The position numbers and the translations under genes were made by a program. Below are positions 50,174-58,862 of a stretch of DNA of 64,000 nucleotides, piece by piece. A model generated the notes under the pieces. It saw only the letters and a list, made by a program, of their open reading frames with translations. It was not told the origin of the DNA and made no database searches. This stretch comes from HLUCCA09 sp039822045 (GTDB lineage Bacteria > Pseudomonadota > Alphaproteobacteria > Rhodobacterales > Rhodobacteraceae). The stretch covers positions 1 through 64,000 of the forward strand of contig JBCBMY010000016.1 of NCBI GenBank assembly GCA_039822045.1. The letters are read 5' to 3'. Numbering within the stretch: position 1 is the first letter of the stretch; each line of letters begins with the position of its first letter.

Positions 50174-51556
50174 TTAGCTCTCCCGCGCGGGCGGCGCAAG
50201 GCTGGCGATCTCGGAGGCGCGGGCGCGCACCACGTTGTCGCTGCCAAAGCCGTAGCGCGCCCAGCCGAGCGCGTCCTGCCGCACCGCGCGCGCCTCGCGG
50301 GGCCGGTTGAGCCCTTCGAGCGCCTCGGCCTTGAGCAAAAGCAGTGTGGCCAGAAGCGCGGCGTTCTCAGCCCGGGACACAGCCGGAAGGCTCTCGTCGA
50401 CCAGTCGGAGCGTCGCCTCATACTGGCCGGCCGAAAGCGAGAAGGCGGCGAGCTGCATGTTCACATGGGCCGCCTGGATCCGCGTGTCGGGTCGGGCACG
50501 GTAGATCGCGGCGGAATCGAGGAAGGCGGCGAGCGCAAGTTCCGGCTCTTGGCCCAGCGCCAGGCGACCAAGCGCATAGAGCGAGAAGGCGCGGCGCGTG
50601 TCCTGCCAGCCGGCCGCGTCTGCGATGCGGACCGCGTTCTTGGCCGAGGTGAGCCGCACGGAGGGGCGGGCCCGGGGGCCAAGGGCGGTTTCGATGGCAT
50701 CGGTCCAGGCCCGCGGCGTGCCGCCCGAGAGCTGGCCTCCGCCGCGCTGCCCGTTCGGGTTCAGCCGCGACAGGATTCCAGGCAAGCGGCTGGCAACTTC
50801 GCCCTGGGTCATGCCCGATTGCAGGCTCCGGTCGTAGGTGATGCGCAGCATCAGCATGTCAAAGCCGGTCAGCACGGTGTGGAAATTGTCGTCGTTGAAG
50901 ACGCTGTCGGGCAGCCGATAGAGGTCGTTCAGGGGGCCTAGCGCCTGTGCGATCTCCTCGTGCAGGCAATCGCGCGACTCCTGCGGGCTGACATCGCCCG
51001 GCAGGAAAACCGCGGCCTGGGTGCGGGTACGGAGCGTGGCCCAGTCGACGGCGCCAGAGCGCCGCTGGCGCTTGAACTCCTCCCAGCTGGCGACCCGCGG
51101 CACCACGAAGCACGCCGCCTGGGGCACCAGGCGCTGCAGTTCCCGCCGCGACAGGACCTCGACCACGAGGTTGGCCTCGTCGCCCGGGCCGGCGCGGCGG
51201 ATGTCGATCCGCGCCTCCGAGCGCAGGCGGGCCAGAAGGGCATCGAGGTCGCGCTCGAGGCTGGGCGGCCCCTCGCCGCGCACGGCCACGCGCACCGGCC
51301 CTTCGAAGCGGGTGAGCTGATCGAGGCGGCGGCCGGACTCCATCTCGAACGACAATTCCAGGAAGTCCGCGGCAAGCTGGCGGTTGGTGCGCATCGTGGG
51401 GGCCGCCTGCGCTGCGCGGAAGGATTTCATTGGCGGCAGCGGCCCGATGAACGAGACCCGACGCTCGGCAACGTCGGGCTGGGTCGCGGGCGCGCACGAG
51501 GCCACAAGCGCGGCGAGCGCCAGCACGAGCGCGGCGCGCCAACCCGACAGAGTCAT
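50174..51556 (-). CDS. DUF2927-domain lipoprotein
   Basis: A 460-residue predicted lipoprotein: the N-terminal leader MTLSGWRAALVLALAALVAS ends in a lipobox with Cys at about residue 21. The DUF2927 domain covers about residues 55-250, including LTRFEGPVRVAVRG, the CLHEEIAQALGPLNDLYRLPDSVFNDDNFH block with a HEE-type metal-like motif, and LRITYDRSLQSGM. A helical C-terminal half (about 290-450) rich in Ala and Arg looks like TPR-type repeats (ALGRLALGQEPELALAAFLDSA). DUF2927 proteins are of unknown function; the HEExxQ-like motif suggests a protease-related fold. Start at 51556 fits the signal peptide. Confidence 0.82.
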   Translation of the reverse strand: MTLSGWRAALVLALAALVASCAPATQPDVAERRVSFIGPLPPMKSFRAAQAAPTMRTNRQLAADFLELSFEMESGRRLDQLTRFEGPVRVAVRGEGPPSLERDLDALLARLRSEARIDIRRAGPGDEANLVVEVLSRRELQRLVPQAACFVVPRVASWEEFKRQRRSGAVDWATLRTRTQAAVFLPGDVSPQESRDCLHEEIAQALGPLNDLYRLPDSVFNDDNFHTVLTGFDMLMLRITYDRSLQSGMTQGEVASRLPGILSRLNPNGQRGGGQLSGGTPRAWTDAIETALGPRARPSVRLTSAKNAVRIADAAGWQDTRRAFSLYALGRLALGQEPELALAAFLDSAAIYRARPDTRIQAAHVNMQLAAFSLSAGQYEATLRLVDESLPAVSRAENAALLATLLLLKAEALEGLNRPREARAVRQDALGWARYGFGSDNVVRARASEIASLAPPARES

Positions 51557-51838
51557 GCGCGGCTCCGGGTAAGGGGCGCGGCAGAGCGGTGGCGGGTCGC
51601 GAGGATCACTGGCATCGGCGGCATATCCCGTGTTGGACGGTCGGCGGCAATCGTCGGTGTCACGGATCGGCGCGATTGCACCCGCAACGCGATCGACCGT
51701 ATCCGGCGAAATCGGGCGCTGATACGGCATTCCGGCACGGATCTCTAACTAACGCGTGAACGTTGCAGCCGGGCCGCGCCGGATTGTTTTGCAGTTGGGA
51801 ACACGCGGAACGGGCCGATACCGGCGCCATGGCGCGCC

Positions 51839-53290
51839 TCACGTGCCGCAGAACGTGGCCTCCACCACCTCGTCGGGCTCGGGCGGAGTGGTGTAGGGCC
51901 TGGTTTCGGCATCGGGCTCATCAAATGGTCTGGCGAGCGCGGCGTGAAGGCGATGGGCCGGCCCGAGGTCGCCCTGGACTGCGGCGGCGATAACCTCTTC
52001 CACGCGGTGGTTTCGTGGGATGAGGGCCGGGTTGGCGGTCCGGAGCCGTGTGTCGAGCCCCGCGGGCTCGTGCGCGCACCGCGCGGTCCACCGCTCGGCC
52101 CAGGTGTCAAACGGGGCGCGGTCGAGGAACCAGTCGCGCGCCGTGCCGTCGGCCAGGCCCCGGAACGCGTTGGTGAAGTCGGCCCGCGCCTCGCCCATGA
52201 GTTTCAGGAGTGACACGATGAGATCGACATCGTCTTCCTCTTCGGTCATCAGCCCCAGCTTGCGACGAAAGACCTTGAGCCACGCCGCCCGTGCGATGGC
52301 GGGGTAGCCGTCGATCGTGGCCTGGGCGCCCTTGAGCGCAACCTCGGTGTCGTCGTCGATCACCGGCAGAAGGGCGGTTGCGAGCTGGGCGAGGTTCCAG
52401 GCAAGGATTTCTGCCTGGCGGCCAAAGGCATAACGGCCGCCATGGTCGATCGAGCTGTAGACGGTGTTGGGGTGATAGCCATCCATGAAGGCACAGGGGC
52501 CATAGTCGATGGTCTCGCCCGAGATCGACGTGTTGTCGGTGTTCATGACACCGTGGATGAAGCCGAGGCCCATCCATTCGGCCACAAGATCGGCCTGGGC
52601 CGCGACCACAGATTGAAGCAGGCCGAGCGGGCCATCGGCATCGGGATAGTGCCGCGCGATGGCATGTTCGGCCAGAAGGCGCAGCGCCTCGGTGTCGCCG
52701 CGCGAGGCGAAGAACTGAAAGGTCCCGACGCGGATATGGGATCGGGCAACGCGGGTCAGGATGCCCCCCGGCAGGGGGCGCTCGCGCATGACTGTTTCGC
52801 CGGTGGCGACGGCGGCCAGCGCGCGCGTGGTTGGCACGCCGAGCGCATGCATCGCTTCGGACACGATGAACTCGCGCAGGACTGGCCCGACCCAGGAGCG
52901 GCCGTCGCCCATCCGGCTGTAGGGGGTCTGGCCCGAGCCCTTGAGCTGAATGTCGCGGCGGACACCGTCGCGGCCCACAACCTCGCCCAAAAGCACCGCG
53001 CGGCCGTCGCCAAGCTGCGGCGAGAAGCCCCCGAACTGATGCCCGGCATAGACCTGCGCGAGAGGAGCGGCACCGTCGGGCACAGCGTTGCCGGCCAGCA
53101 CCGCGATGCCTGCCGGCGTTTCGAGCGTCCCGGGCTCGATCCCAAGGGTTTCGGCCAGCGGTCGGTTAAGCATCAGGAGCTCGGGCGCCTTGACCGGGGT
53201 TGGCTCGAGCCTTGTGTAGAAGCGCTCGGGCAGAGTGGCATAGCTGTTGTCGAACGGGATCTTGGGCGCGGGGGCGTAGGTGTCGGGCAC
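51839..53290 (-). CDS. selO: SelO/YdiU-family protein adenylyltransferase
   Basis: A 483-residue pseudokinase-fold AMPylase of the SelO family, which transfers AMP to protein hydroxyls and is linked to redox homeostasis. Motifs: YAGHQFGGFSPQLGDGRAVLLGE near residue 81, the lysine in DIQLKGSGQTPYSRMGDGR, R179 region, HGVMNTDN with D252 and N253, and D262 in IDYGPCAFMD. The C-terminus ends ATFCGT, where cysteine takes the place of the selenocysteine found in some eukaryotic members. Length agrees with bacterial homologues. It lies downstream of the matB-like gene on the same strand with a 110-base gap. Confidence 0.92.
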   Translation of the reverse strand: MPDTYAPAPKIPFDNSYATLPERFYTRLEPTPVKAPELLMLNRPLAETLGIEPGTLETPAGIAVLAGNAVPDGAAPLAQVYAGHQFGGFSPQLGDGRAVLLGEVVGRDGVRRDIQLKGSGQTPYSRMGDGRSWVGPVLREFIVSEAMHALGVPTTRALAAVATGETVMRERPLPGGILTRVARSHIRVGTFQFFASRGDTEALRLLAEHAIARHYPDADGPLGLLQSVVAAQADLVAEWMGLGFIHGVMNTDNTSISGETIDYGPCAFMDGYHPNTVYSSIDHGGRYAFGRQAEILAWNLAQLATALLPVIDDDTEVALKGAQATIDGYPAIARAAWLKVFRRKLGLMTEEEDDVDLIVSLLKLMGEARADFTNAFRGLADGTARDWFLDRAPFDTWAERWTARCAHEPAGLDTRLRTANPALIPRNHRVEEVIAAAVQGDLGPAHRLHAALARPFDEPDAETRPYTTPPEPDEVVEATFCGT

Positions 53291-53400
53291 GGGGGCGTCT
53301 CCGGGTGGCGTACCGGGAAGGTAAGGGCGCGGCGGCTGCGATCAATTGGGCGCCGGTGGCCGATTGCAAGGCGGTACAGTCCAGACCGCGATCAGGGCGC

Positions 53401-54936
53401 CTATTCGGCAGCGTCTGTCTTTGAGTTTGCGAACCGGTCGGCATGCAGCTGCCGGAGCGCGGCCTTCTGCACCTTGCCCATCGTGTTGCGCGGCAGCGCG
53501 TCGGCAAAGATATAGGCTTTGGGGCGCTTGAAGTTGGCTAGCGCGGCCTCGGCGGCGGTGCGCAGGGTGGCCTTGGTCGGGGTGGCTCCGGGCTCGGCCC
53601 TGATGATCGCAAGGACGCCCTCACCATAGTCGGAATGAGGCACACCGATCACGGCGCTCTCGGCTACGCCGCTCAAGGCGTCGAGCACCTGTTCCACCTC
53701 TTTGGGATAGACGTTGTAGCCGCCCGATATGATCAGGTCTTTCTCGCGGCCCACGATGTGGAGATAGCCGTCAGCATCCAGCTGCCCCAGATCGCCGGTG
53801 ATGAACCAGCCGTCGGGGCGGAGCTCTGCGGCGGTCTTCTCAGGCTTCTTCCAGTAGCCGGTAAATACGTTTGGGCCGCAGACCTCGATCATGCCGGTCT
53901 CGCCCGGGGGCACTGGCTTGGCGGTGCCGGGCACGCAGAGGCGTAGATCGACCCCGAGCAGGGGCATGCCGACGGTGCCGGGCCGACGCGCGCCTACATA
54001 CGGATTGGACGTAATCATGCCGGTTTCGGTCATGCCGTAACGTTCGAGAATGGCGTGCCCCGTGCGCGCGGCGAATGCGGCGTGGGTGTCGGCCAGAAGT
54101 GGTGCCGAGCCCGAGGTGAACACGCGCATATGGGCGGTGGCGGCGCGGTCGAGGCCGGGCGTCGCCAAGAGGCGCGTGTAGTAGGTCGGGACGCCCATCA
54201 TCACGGTTGCGCGTGGCAGAGCGGCGAGCACGGCGAAGGTGTCGAACTCCGGTTGCCAAAGCATCGACGCGCCCGCGCGCATCGCAACGTTGCACGCAGC
54301 GAAGAGGCCGTGGGCGTGGAAGATCGGCAGGGCGTGCAGCAAGCGATCCGCTTCGGTGAAGCGCCAACACGAGACCAGCGCCTCGGCGTTGGAGTGGAGG
54401 TTACCGTGCGTGAGCATCGCGCCCTTCGAGCGGCCTGTGGTGCCGGACGTGTAAAGGAAACAGGCCAGGTCGTCGGGGCCCCGCGGCGTGACGTCAACGG
54501 GATGCGCGGCTGCCACGGCGTCGCTCCAGGAGCCTTCGCCGGCGGCCCCCAGGGTGTGCAGCTTTGCATCGACCGATCTGGCAGCGGTCGCCAGGCTGGC
54601 CTCAGCCTCGGGATCGCAGAGGATGAGGGACGGCGCGGCATCCTCAATGAAGTAGGCCATCTCGGAGGGCGTATATGCGGTGTTCAGCGGCACGAAGACG
54701 GCGCCCGCGCGCAGGCATCCGAGATAGAGCGCCAGTGCCGCGTGGGACTTGGCGACTTGCGCCACGACGCGGTCTCCCGGACGGACGCCGACGGCACGGA
54801 GCGCGCCGGCGACCTGGGCAGCGCGTTGGGCCATCTCGGCATAGCTTATCGACGCGCCCTGGGGCAGCTCCAGCAGCACGCGGTTGCGGTCTGCGGCACG
54901 GATGCCCAGAAGGGCGTCGTAGAGAAGGTTGGTCAT
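53401..54936 (-). CDS. matB: Malonyl-CoA synthetase-like acyl-CoA ligase
   Basis: A 511-residue ANL-superfamily adenylating enzyme. Core motifs: FLYTSGTTGRSKGAMLTH near residue 163, GMTETGMITSNPYVGARRPGTVG near residue 303, and GWFITGDLGQLDADGYLHIVGR near residue 395, plus the C-terminal lysine in NTMGKVQK. The RYGMTETGM and PYxGxRRPGTVG forms are those of malonyl-CoA/methylmalonyl-CoA synthetases (MatB). It would convert malonate or methylmalonate with ATP and CoA. The crotonase gene ends 43 bases upstream on the same strand, so the two probably form a unit. Start at 54936 is where homology begins. Confidence 0.82.
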   Translation of the reverse strand: MTNLLYDALLGIRAADRNRVLLELPQGASISYAEMAQRAAQVAGALRAVGVRPGDRVVAQVAKSHAALALYLGCLRAGAVFVPLNTAYTPSEMAYFIEDAAPSLILCDPEAEASLATAARSVDAKLHTLGAAGEGSWSDAVAAAHPVDVTPRGPDDLACFLYTSGTTGRSKGAMLTHGNLHSNAEALVSCWRFTEADRLLHALPIFHAHGLFAACNVAMRAGASMLWQPEFDTFAVLAALPRATVMMGVPTYYTRLLATPGLDRAATAHMRVFTSGSAPLLADTHAAFAARTGHAILERYGMTETGMITSNPYVGARRPGTVGMPLLGVDLRLCVPGTAKPVPPGETGMIEVCGPNVFTGYWKKPEKTAAELRPDGWFITGDLGQLDADGYLHIVGREKDLIISGGYNVYPKEVEQVLDALSGVAESAVIGVPHSDYGEGVLAIIRAEPGATPTKATLRTAAEAALANFKRPKAYIFADALPRNTMGKVQKAALRQLHADRFANSKTDAAE

Positions 54937-54979
54937 CGGTCCGGTCGCTGGATGGCGCGGGCGGCAAGCCGGGATGTAT

Positions 54980-55840
54980 TCACTCGCCGCGAAAGACGGG
55001 GCGGCGCTTGTCGGCAAAGGCGGCCTGGCCCTCGCGATAGTCAGCGCTGTCGAAACAGGCGGCGACAAGCCCATCGACCCGAGCGATGTTGCGCTGGGCC
55101 TCGGGCCGGGCCAGCTCGATCAGCGCGGCCTTCACGGCGCGAAGGGTCAGCGGGGCATTACCGGCGATGCGCGCGATGAGGCTGTCAGTTTCGGACGCGA
55201 ACGCGCTGGCGGGAACCACGCGGTTGGCCAGCCCGCGCGAGAGGGCCTCGTCGGCCGGGATTTGCCGGGCGGTGTAGAGGAGATCGGCCGCCAGGCTCGG
55301 GCCGACTCTGTCCACGATGGCCGCGACGCCGCCATACTCATAGCCGAGGCCGAGCTTGCCCGGGGTGACGGCGAAGCGTGCCGTGTCGTCGGCGATCCGC
55401 AGGTCGCAGCGGATGGCGATGGCCAGCCCGCCGCCGATGCAATAGCCCCGCACAAGCGCCAATGTGGGACAAGGGAGCGCGCCAATCGCGTCCTCGGCCC
55501 GGGCGACCGCGTCGGCGTAGCGGGCAGCAGATGTGGCATCGGTGCGGTTCGCGCTGAATTCCGAGATATCGGCGCCCGAGACGAAGGCGCGGTCACCGGC
55601 CCCCTCAAGCGCCACGACGCGAACCGACCCTTCGCCCGCCAGCCGTTCGGCCACGTCGCCCAGCGCCCGCCACATCGCCAGCGACATTGCATTGTGGCGC
55701 TCGGGCGCATTGAAGACGACCCGCGCGACCGGACCGTCCCGACGCAAAAGGAGACGGCCGTCGGCCAGAGCCTCTTCGGCGGGCGCCGGGTCAGAAGCAC
55801 GGTCGGGATCGGATTGGTCGGTCGCTGTAGTCTCTGCCAT
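54980..55840 (-). CDS. Enoyl-CoA hydratase/isomerase-family protein
   Basis: A 286-residue crotonase-fold protein with a disordered acidic lead of about 28 residues. The oxyanion-hole segments are NAPERHNAMS near residue 43 and FVSGADISEF near residue 88, and YCIGGGLAIA near residue 132. The two glutamates used by true enoyl-CoA hydratases are not seen: alanine stands after GGGL, and the second region reads FAVTPGKLGLGYEYGG. The TP..LG..Y pattern recalls methylmalonyl-CoA decarboxylase-type members. It probably acts with the matB-like ligase downstream; the reaction is open. Confidence 0.78.
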   Translation of the reverse strand: MAETTATDQSDPDRASDPAPAEEALADGRLLLRRDGPVARVVFNAPERHNAMSLAMWRALGDVAERLAGEGSVRVVALEGAGDRAFVSGADISEFSANRTDATSAARYADAVARAEDAIGALPCPTLALVRGYCIGGGLAIAIRCDLRIADDTARFAVTPGKLGLGYEYGGVAAIVDRVGPSLAADLLYTARQIPADEALSRGLANRVVPASAFASETDSLIARIAGNAPLTLRAVKAALIELARPEAQRNIARVDGLVAACFDSADYREGQAAFADKRRPVFRGE

Positions 55841-55929
55841 CTCTCACCTCGTGCGACGTATTGCGCGCCTTCGGAACTATGCAGCCTGCCATTGGCGCGA
55901 CCAGCCCGGCTCAACGGGCGGTTTGCCCG

Positions 55930-56376
55930 CTACATCATCCGGCTAAGGGTGGTGTAGCGGTCGCGCATCGCAAACCCGTGGCGGCGGTAGAAGTGCTCGG
56001 CCGGGCTGTCACGCTCGGCCTCAAGGCTCAGCGCCATGACGCCCTCGTCGGCCAGGCGCCGGGTCAGGGTCTCCAGCGCCTCACTTCCCATCCCGCGGCG
56101 GCGGACGGCCGGACGGATCCAGACTTCGTCGAGCACCGCCTCCATACCGCCAAACTCGATCGACCAGGTGAAGGTGACCACGAGATAGCCCACAGGTGCG
56201 CGCTCCGGCCCGATCAGAAAGACGGCACCGTAGGGGCTGCCCTTGAGCAGGGGGGCGAGCGCCCGGGCCCGCCCCTCGACGTCGGTATCGATGCCCTGTT
56301 CGCCATGGAACGCGGCCACCATCGGGGCGAGACGCTCCAGCGCGTCGGGCCCGCAGAGATGCAGCCGCGCGCTCAC
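55930..56376 (-). CDS. GNAT-family N-acetyltransferase
   Basis: A 148-residue GNAT protein. Motif A is DEVWIRPAVRRRGMGSEALETLTRRL near residue 85, and the C-terminal motif is HFYRRHGFAMRDRYTTLSRMM, a usual ending. The GTG start at 56376 overlaps the nucleoside hydrolase stop by four bases (GTGA), which supports it over longer readings. Substrate unknown. Confidence 0.8.
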   Translation of the reverse strand: MSARLHLCGPDALERLAPMVAAFHGEQGIDTDVEGRARALAPLLKGSPYGAVFLIGPERAPVGYLVVTFTWSIEFGGMEAVLDEVWIRPAVRRRGMGSEALETLTRRLADEGVMALSLEAERDSPAEHFYRRHGFAMRDRYTTLSRMM

Positions 56377-57311
56377 AGCCGGGCCAGGCGATCGGTGAGA
56401 AGCGTGAAGAATGCCTTGGCGTCGATATCGCCGATGAAGGTCGCATTGGGCGGCCGGTCGGTGACGCCCCACCAGTCGGCCACCGTCATGCCACGGGTCA
56501 GCGGGCTGTCGACCTCGATCTCAACGTTGATATGGCGGCCCGTGAAGATGTCGGGCGCCAGGAGGTGGGCGATGACGCACGGATCGTGGAGGGGGCCGCC
56601 CGCGCCGCCATACTTCTCCAGATCGAACCGCTCATAGAAGTCGAGCCAGCCGGAGACGGCCGCAGCGACGGGCGTTCCGATGGCCGAGATGGCGGTAAGC
56701 CTCTCCTTTGTGATCAGCGCCTTGTGGGTGGCATCGAGCGGCAGAACGGTGAGGGGCACGCCGGAGCTGAACACGGCCTTGGCCGCTTCGGGATCGACAT
56801 AGATGTTGAACTCGGCCGCGGGAGTGATGTTGCCAACCTCGAAATAGGCGCCACCCATGAGGACGATCGCCCCAAGCCGCGATGCGATGTCGGGGGCGCG
56901 ATCGAGGGCAGTGGCGATATTGGTGAGCGGCCCGAGCGGACAGAGCGTCACGCTGCCCGGCGGCTCGCGCCGCACATGGTGGACGATGGCGTCGACCCCG
57001 TGGAGTTCGGCCACCGGCATCGTCGGGTCGGGCAGGTCGGCCCCGTCGAGCCCCGACTTGCCGTGAACGTGCTCGGCCGTCACGAGCGTATGGGCCAGCG
57101 GCTTCGCGCAGCCGGCATGCACGGCGATGTCGCGCCGCCCGGCCAGCTCGCAAACAACACGTGCGTTCCGGGTCGTGAGCGGGAGGGGTACATTCCCTGC
57201 GACCGCGGTGATCGCCAGGACCTCGATCTCGGGGCTGGCCAGAGCGAGCAGGATGGCGACGGCATCGTCCTGCCCGGGATCGGTATCGATGATGATCTTG
57301 CGCGCGTCCAT
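56373..57311 (-). CDS. Inosine-uridine preferring nucleoside hydrolase
   Basis: A 312-residue nucleoside hydrolase that cleaves the N-glycosidic bond of ribonucleosides to base and ribose. The calcium-binding aspartate cluster is at the N-terminus (IIIDTDPGQDDAVAILLAL); other family segments are LCPLGPLTNIATAL near residue 123, IVLMGGAYFEVGNITPAAEFNIYVDPEAA near residue 148 and GGPLHDPCVIAHLL near residue 235 with the catalytic-site HD. Start at 57311 matches family N-termini (DARKIIIDTDPG). Translationally coupled to the acetyltransferase that follows. The specific nucleoside is not readable. Confidence 0.9.
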   Translation of the reverse strand: MDARKIIIDTDPGQDDAVAILLALASPEIEVLAITAVAGNVPLPLTTRNARVVCELAGRRDIAVHAGCAKPLAHTLVTAEHVHGKSGLDGADLPDPTMPVAELHGVDAIVHHVRREPPGSVTLCPLGPLTNIATALDRAPDIASRLGAIVLMGGAYFEVGNITPAAEFNIYVDPEAAKAVFSSGVPLTVLPLDATHKALITKERLTAISAIGTPVAAAVSGWLDFYERFDLEKYGGAGGPLHDPCVIAHLLAPDIFTGRHINVEIEVDSPLTRGMTVADWWGVTDRPPNATFIGDIDAKAFFTLLTDRLARL

Positions 57312-57385
57312 TGTGCCCCCCGGTTTGGCGCGATCCTTGCCGCGCCGCGCCCTGCAAGTCCAGCGCGCCCCGACCGCTACCGGGA

Positions 57386-57436
57386 GCAAAAGTCTTGAAG
57401 CAAGACTTTTGCAAAAGTCTTTGGAAAGACTTTTGC
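57386..57436. repeat. Tandem interlocking palindromic hairpin element
   Basis: Two perfect 12-bp hairpins lie head to tail: GCAAAAGTCTTG/CAAGACTTTTGC (57386-57397, 57401-57412) with a 3-base loop, and GCAAAAGTCTTT/AAAGACTTTTGC (57411-57422, 57425-57436) with a 2-base loop. They share two bases, and the inner arms also make a perfect 20-bp palindrome (57402-57421), so three alternative pairings exist. It is much more AT-rich than its surroundings and lies between two minus-strand genes, 20 bases after the upstream one. It may be a terminator, an mRNA 3' structure or a member of a dispersed repeat family. Confidence 0.75.
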
Positions 57437-57455
57437 GCCGGCGGAGGCGGAGCGC

Positions 57456-58688
57456 CTACGCGGGTTCGGGGGCGCCTACCTCTTCGGTCAGGACCTCGGC
57501 CCCGGCTTCCAGCGTGCGATGGACGGGGCACTTGTCGGCAATCTCCAGGAGGCGCGCGCGCTGCTCGTCGGTCAGGTCGCCCACAAGGCGGACGCGCCGG
57601 AAGAACCTGTCGATCCGGCTGCCGCCGCCCGCTTCGGTTTGGTTCTTGTCCTGGCCGTGGACCTTTTCGTGGCTCACATCGACCGACACGTGCTCAAGCG
57701 GCCAGCCCTTGCGGCGGGCATACATCCGCACGGTCATCGATGTGCAGGCGGCGAGCCCGGCCGAGACGAGGCCATAGGGCGACGGGCCGCGGTCGGTGCC
57801 GCCATAGCTCTCGGGCTCGTCGGCCACGAGGTGGTGCTTGGGCCCCGATTGGATGTCCTGCAGAAATCCGCTCGGATCCGCTTCGGTGGCGCGCACGATG
57901 CCTTCGGGCGCGCCCGGAGGCGGGGCAGGGGGGGCGAGGTCGAGATACTTGCCCGCCCAGGCGGCGATCACATCGGCAGCGTATTCCGCATCGGCGCCGC
58001 GGCTGAGGAGATGATCGGCGTCATCGAGGGTCACGAAACTTTTGGGATGCTTGGCGGCGAGGAAGATCTGCGTGGCGTTCTCGATTCCGACCACCTCGTC
58101 GCGGGGCGCGTGGAGCACCAGGAGCGCCCTGTTCAAGCTTGCGATGACGGGGGACAGCTCAGCGGCCGTCACATCGCGGACGAAGTCGCGCCCGATCGTG
58201 AAGGGCCTCCCGCCGAGGCTAACCTCGGCCTGGCCCTGCGCCTCGATCTCATCGAGCGCGTGGGAGAAGTTATGGGTAACGTGACCGGGGTCGAAGGGGG
58301 CGCCTATCGTTGCGACCGCGCGCACCGAGGGGATGCCGGCGGCGGCTTTCAGCACAGCCGCGCCGCCGAGGGAATGGCCGACCAGAAGCGAGGGCGCCAT
58401 GCCCTGGGCTGCGAGCCAGGCCGCAGCTTGGTGAAGATCGCCCACGTTCGACGTGAAGGTGGTGTTGGCAAACTCGCCTTCGGAATGGCCGAGCCCGGTG
58501 AAATCGAACCGCAGCACCGCAATCCCCATGGCGGCGAGCCGTGCGGCGATCCGGCGGGCTGCTGCGATGTCTTTGGAGCACGAAAAGCAATGGGCGAAGA
58601 GCGCCGTAGCGAGGTGCGGCCCCTCGGGCCGGTCGAGCCGCGCGGCGAGCAACTCGCCCCCGGACCCTGTGAAGGATGCTTTTTCCAT
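57456..58688 (-). CDS. Alpha/beta-hydrolase fused to OsmC-like peroxiredoxin domain
   Basis: A 410-residue two-domain protein. The N-terminal alpha/beta hydrolase (about 1-255) has the nucleophile motif GHSLGGAAVLK near residue 103, preceded by FDFTGLGHSEGEF, and a late DDADHLLS with the catalytic histidine. The C-terminal OsmC/Ohr domain (about 275-405) has the two redox cysteines in LAACTSMTVRMYA and DKCPVHRTLE, which reduce organic hydroperoxides. This fusion is a known architecture in proteobacteria. ATG at 58688 chosen from the family start (MEKASFTGSGGELLAARLD). Likely roles are stress defence and ester hydrolysis. Confidence 0.88.
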   Translation of the reverse strand: MEKASFTGSGGELLAARLDRPEGPHLATALFAHCFSCSKDIAAARRIAARLAAMGIAVLRFDFTGLGHSEGEFANTTFTSNVGDLHQAAAWLAAQGMAPSLLVGHSLGGAAVLKAAAGIPSVRAVATIGAPFDPGHVTHNFSHALDEIEAQGQAEVSLGGRPFTIGRDFVRDVTAAELSPVIASLNRALLVLHAPRDEVVGIENATQIFLAAKHPKSFVTLDDADHLLSRGADAEYAADVIAAWAGKYLDLAPPAPPPGAPEGIVRATEADPSGFLQDIQSGPKHHLVADEPESYGGTDRGPSPYGLVSAGLAACTSMTVRMYARRKGWPLEHVSVDVSHEKVHGQDKNQTEAGGGSRIDRFFRRVRLVGDLTDEQRARLLEIADKCPVHRTLEAGAEVLTEEVGAPEPA

Positions 58689-58862
58689 CTGGTCTGTCTC
58701 CGCTCTGCCGCCGATCGCGACGAGCATGGAGATGGGCGGCTGCCGGACCAAGGCCTCGTGTCAGCACGTCACGGCATGGTGAGGGGCGGCGATGGGCGTG
58801 CGACCCGACGCTCTGCGTTCGAGCGGCCCGAACCCGCCATCGGCCCGGCACCCCCTGGCCGC

